Source: Streptomyces sp. Je 1-332 (GTDB lineage Bacteria; Actinomycetota; Actinomycetes; Streptomycetales; Streptomycetaceae). Taken from it: 64,000 nt of DNA. The stretch spans positions 3,596,001-3,660,000 of the forward strand of contig NZ_CP160402.1 in the NCBI RefSeq assembly GCF_040730185.1, given 5' to 3'. Under the pieces are notes generated by a model, which did not search any database, was not told the DNA's origin, and saw only the letters and a program-made list of their open reading frames with translations. Positions 63,955 to 64,000 of the stretch are shown piece by piece (the stretch's first letter is position 1; each line of letters begins with the position of its first letter). A program made the position numbers and the translations under genes.

Positions 63955-64000
63955 TCAGCTGTGGCCGAGTTCCTCCGGAGCCCCCTCCACCGGCACCGAG
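63955..64000 (-). CDS. C-terminal end of a gene entering from the right edge
   Basis: Reading in from the window end on the minus strand, the frame SVPVEGAPEELGHS then TGA (63957-63955) has typical high-GC codon usage. Only 14 residues are visible, too few to identify; the composition is acidic. If genuine, it is the last part of the next upstream minus-strand gene. Confidence 0.4.
   Translation of the reverse strand, partial: SVPVEGAPEELGHS

Overview
This is a 64 kb stretch of high-GC actinobacterial chromosome, almost certainly Streptomyces. Third codon positions are strongly G/C, GTG starts and ATGA/GTGA four-base overlaps are common, and the gene families are typical of the genus (NsdA-like regulator, small prim-pol protein, SCO4402 family, DUF2530, DmdR1-type iron repressor). 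From memory, the order SCO4402 family - DmdR1 - SIS protein - citrate synthase - PdxH - acyl-CoA cluster - SerC resembles the S. coelicolor SCO4402 to SCO4366 interval read backwards. That synteny was not checked. No rRNA, tRNA or CRISPR array is visible.

Layout. 1-11 kb: end of a mycothiol-dependent/anti-sigma-like protein, purU, an SCO4402-family gene, an orphan solute-binding lipoprotein, a very repetitive Gln/Gly-rich membrane protein, an NsdA-like regulator facing a prim-pol gene, and a two-gene ABC exporter. 11.3-13.2 kb: an IscB RNA-guided nuclease element with an upstream structured region that looks like a HEARO/omega RNA. 13.4-22.5 kb: a PAS-domain protein, a four-gene MacAB-like efflux operon read divergently from a two-component system, a SIS-domain protein, and the iron regulator dmdR1. 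23-26 kb: hydrolase, pdxH, citrate synthase.

26-35 kb is a translationally coupled operon resembling the acyclic-terpene/leucine (Atu/Liu) catabolic clusters: TetR regulator, enoyl-CoA hydratase, acyl-CoA dehydrogenase, biotin-dependent carboxylase alpha and beta subunits, AtuA-like DUF1446 protein and a TIGR03084 protein. 35-46 kb: EamA exporter, cupin, membrane protein, a YdiJ-type FAD/Fe-S dehydrogenase, a cytochrome P450 with serC directly behind it, and a DrrAB-type exporter controlled from three tandem operators shared with a divergent TetR gene. 46-60 kb: single genes and small modules, including an anchored propeller-like protein, GDSL hydrolase, AhpD-like/MarR pair, Uma2 nuclease, aldo-keto reductase, a hidden 46-aa membrane peptide, 2'-5' RNA ligase, GNAT, MarR-MFS operon, RHH protein, purine permease, a CtpE-like P-type ATPase and a toxin-antitoxin pair. 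60-64 kb: a large Hsp90/sacsin-type ATPase protein, a cluster of G-quadruplex/hairpin repeats, and the end of a further gene.

The most interesting items are the IscB/omega-RNA element, whose apparent N-terminal extension probably is RNA rather than protein; a family of hairpin + G-quadruplex intergenic repeats found at 15 kb and 63.5 kb; the triple TetR operator; the antisense reading frame over dmdR1 (the adm arrangement); and the TQ-motif repeat membrane protein. All functions are inferred from sequence motifs and remembered families. No database search was run.
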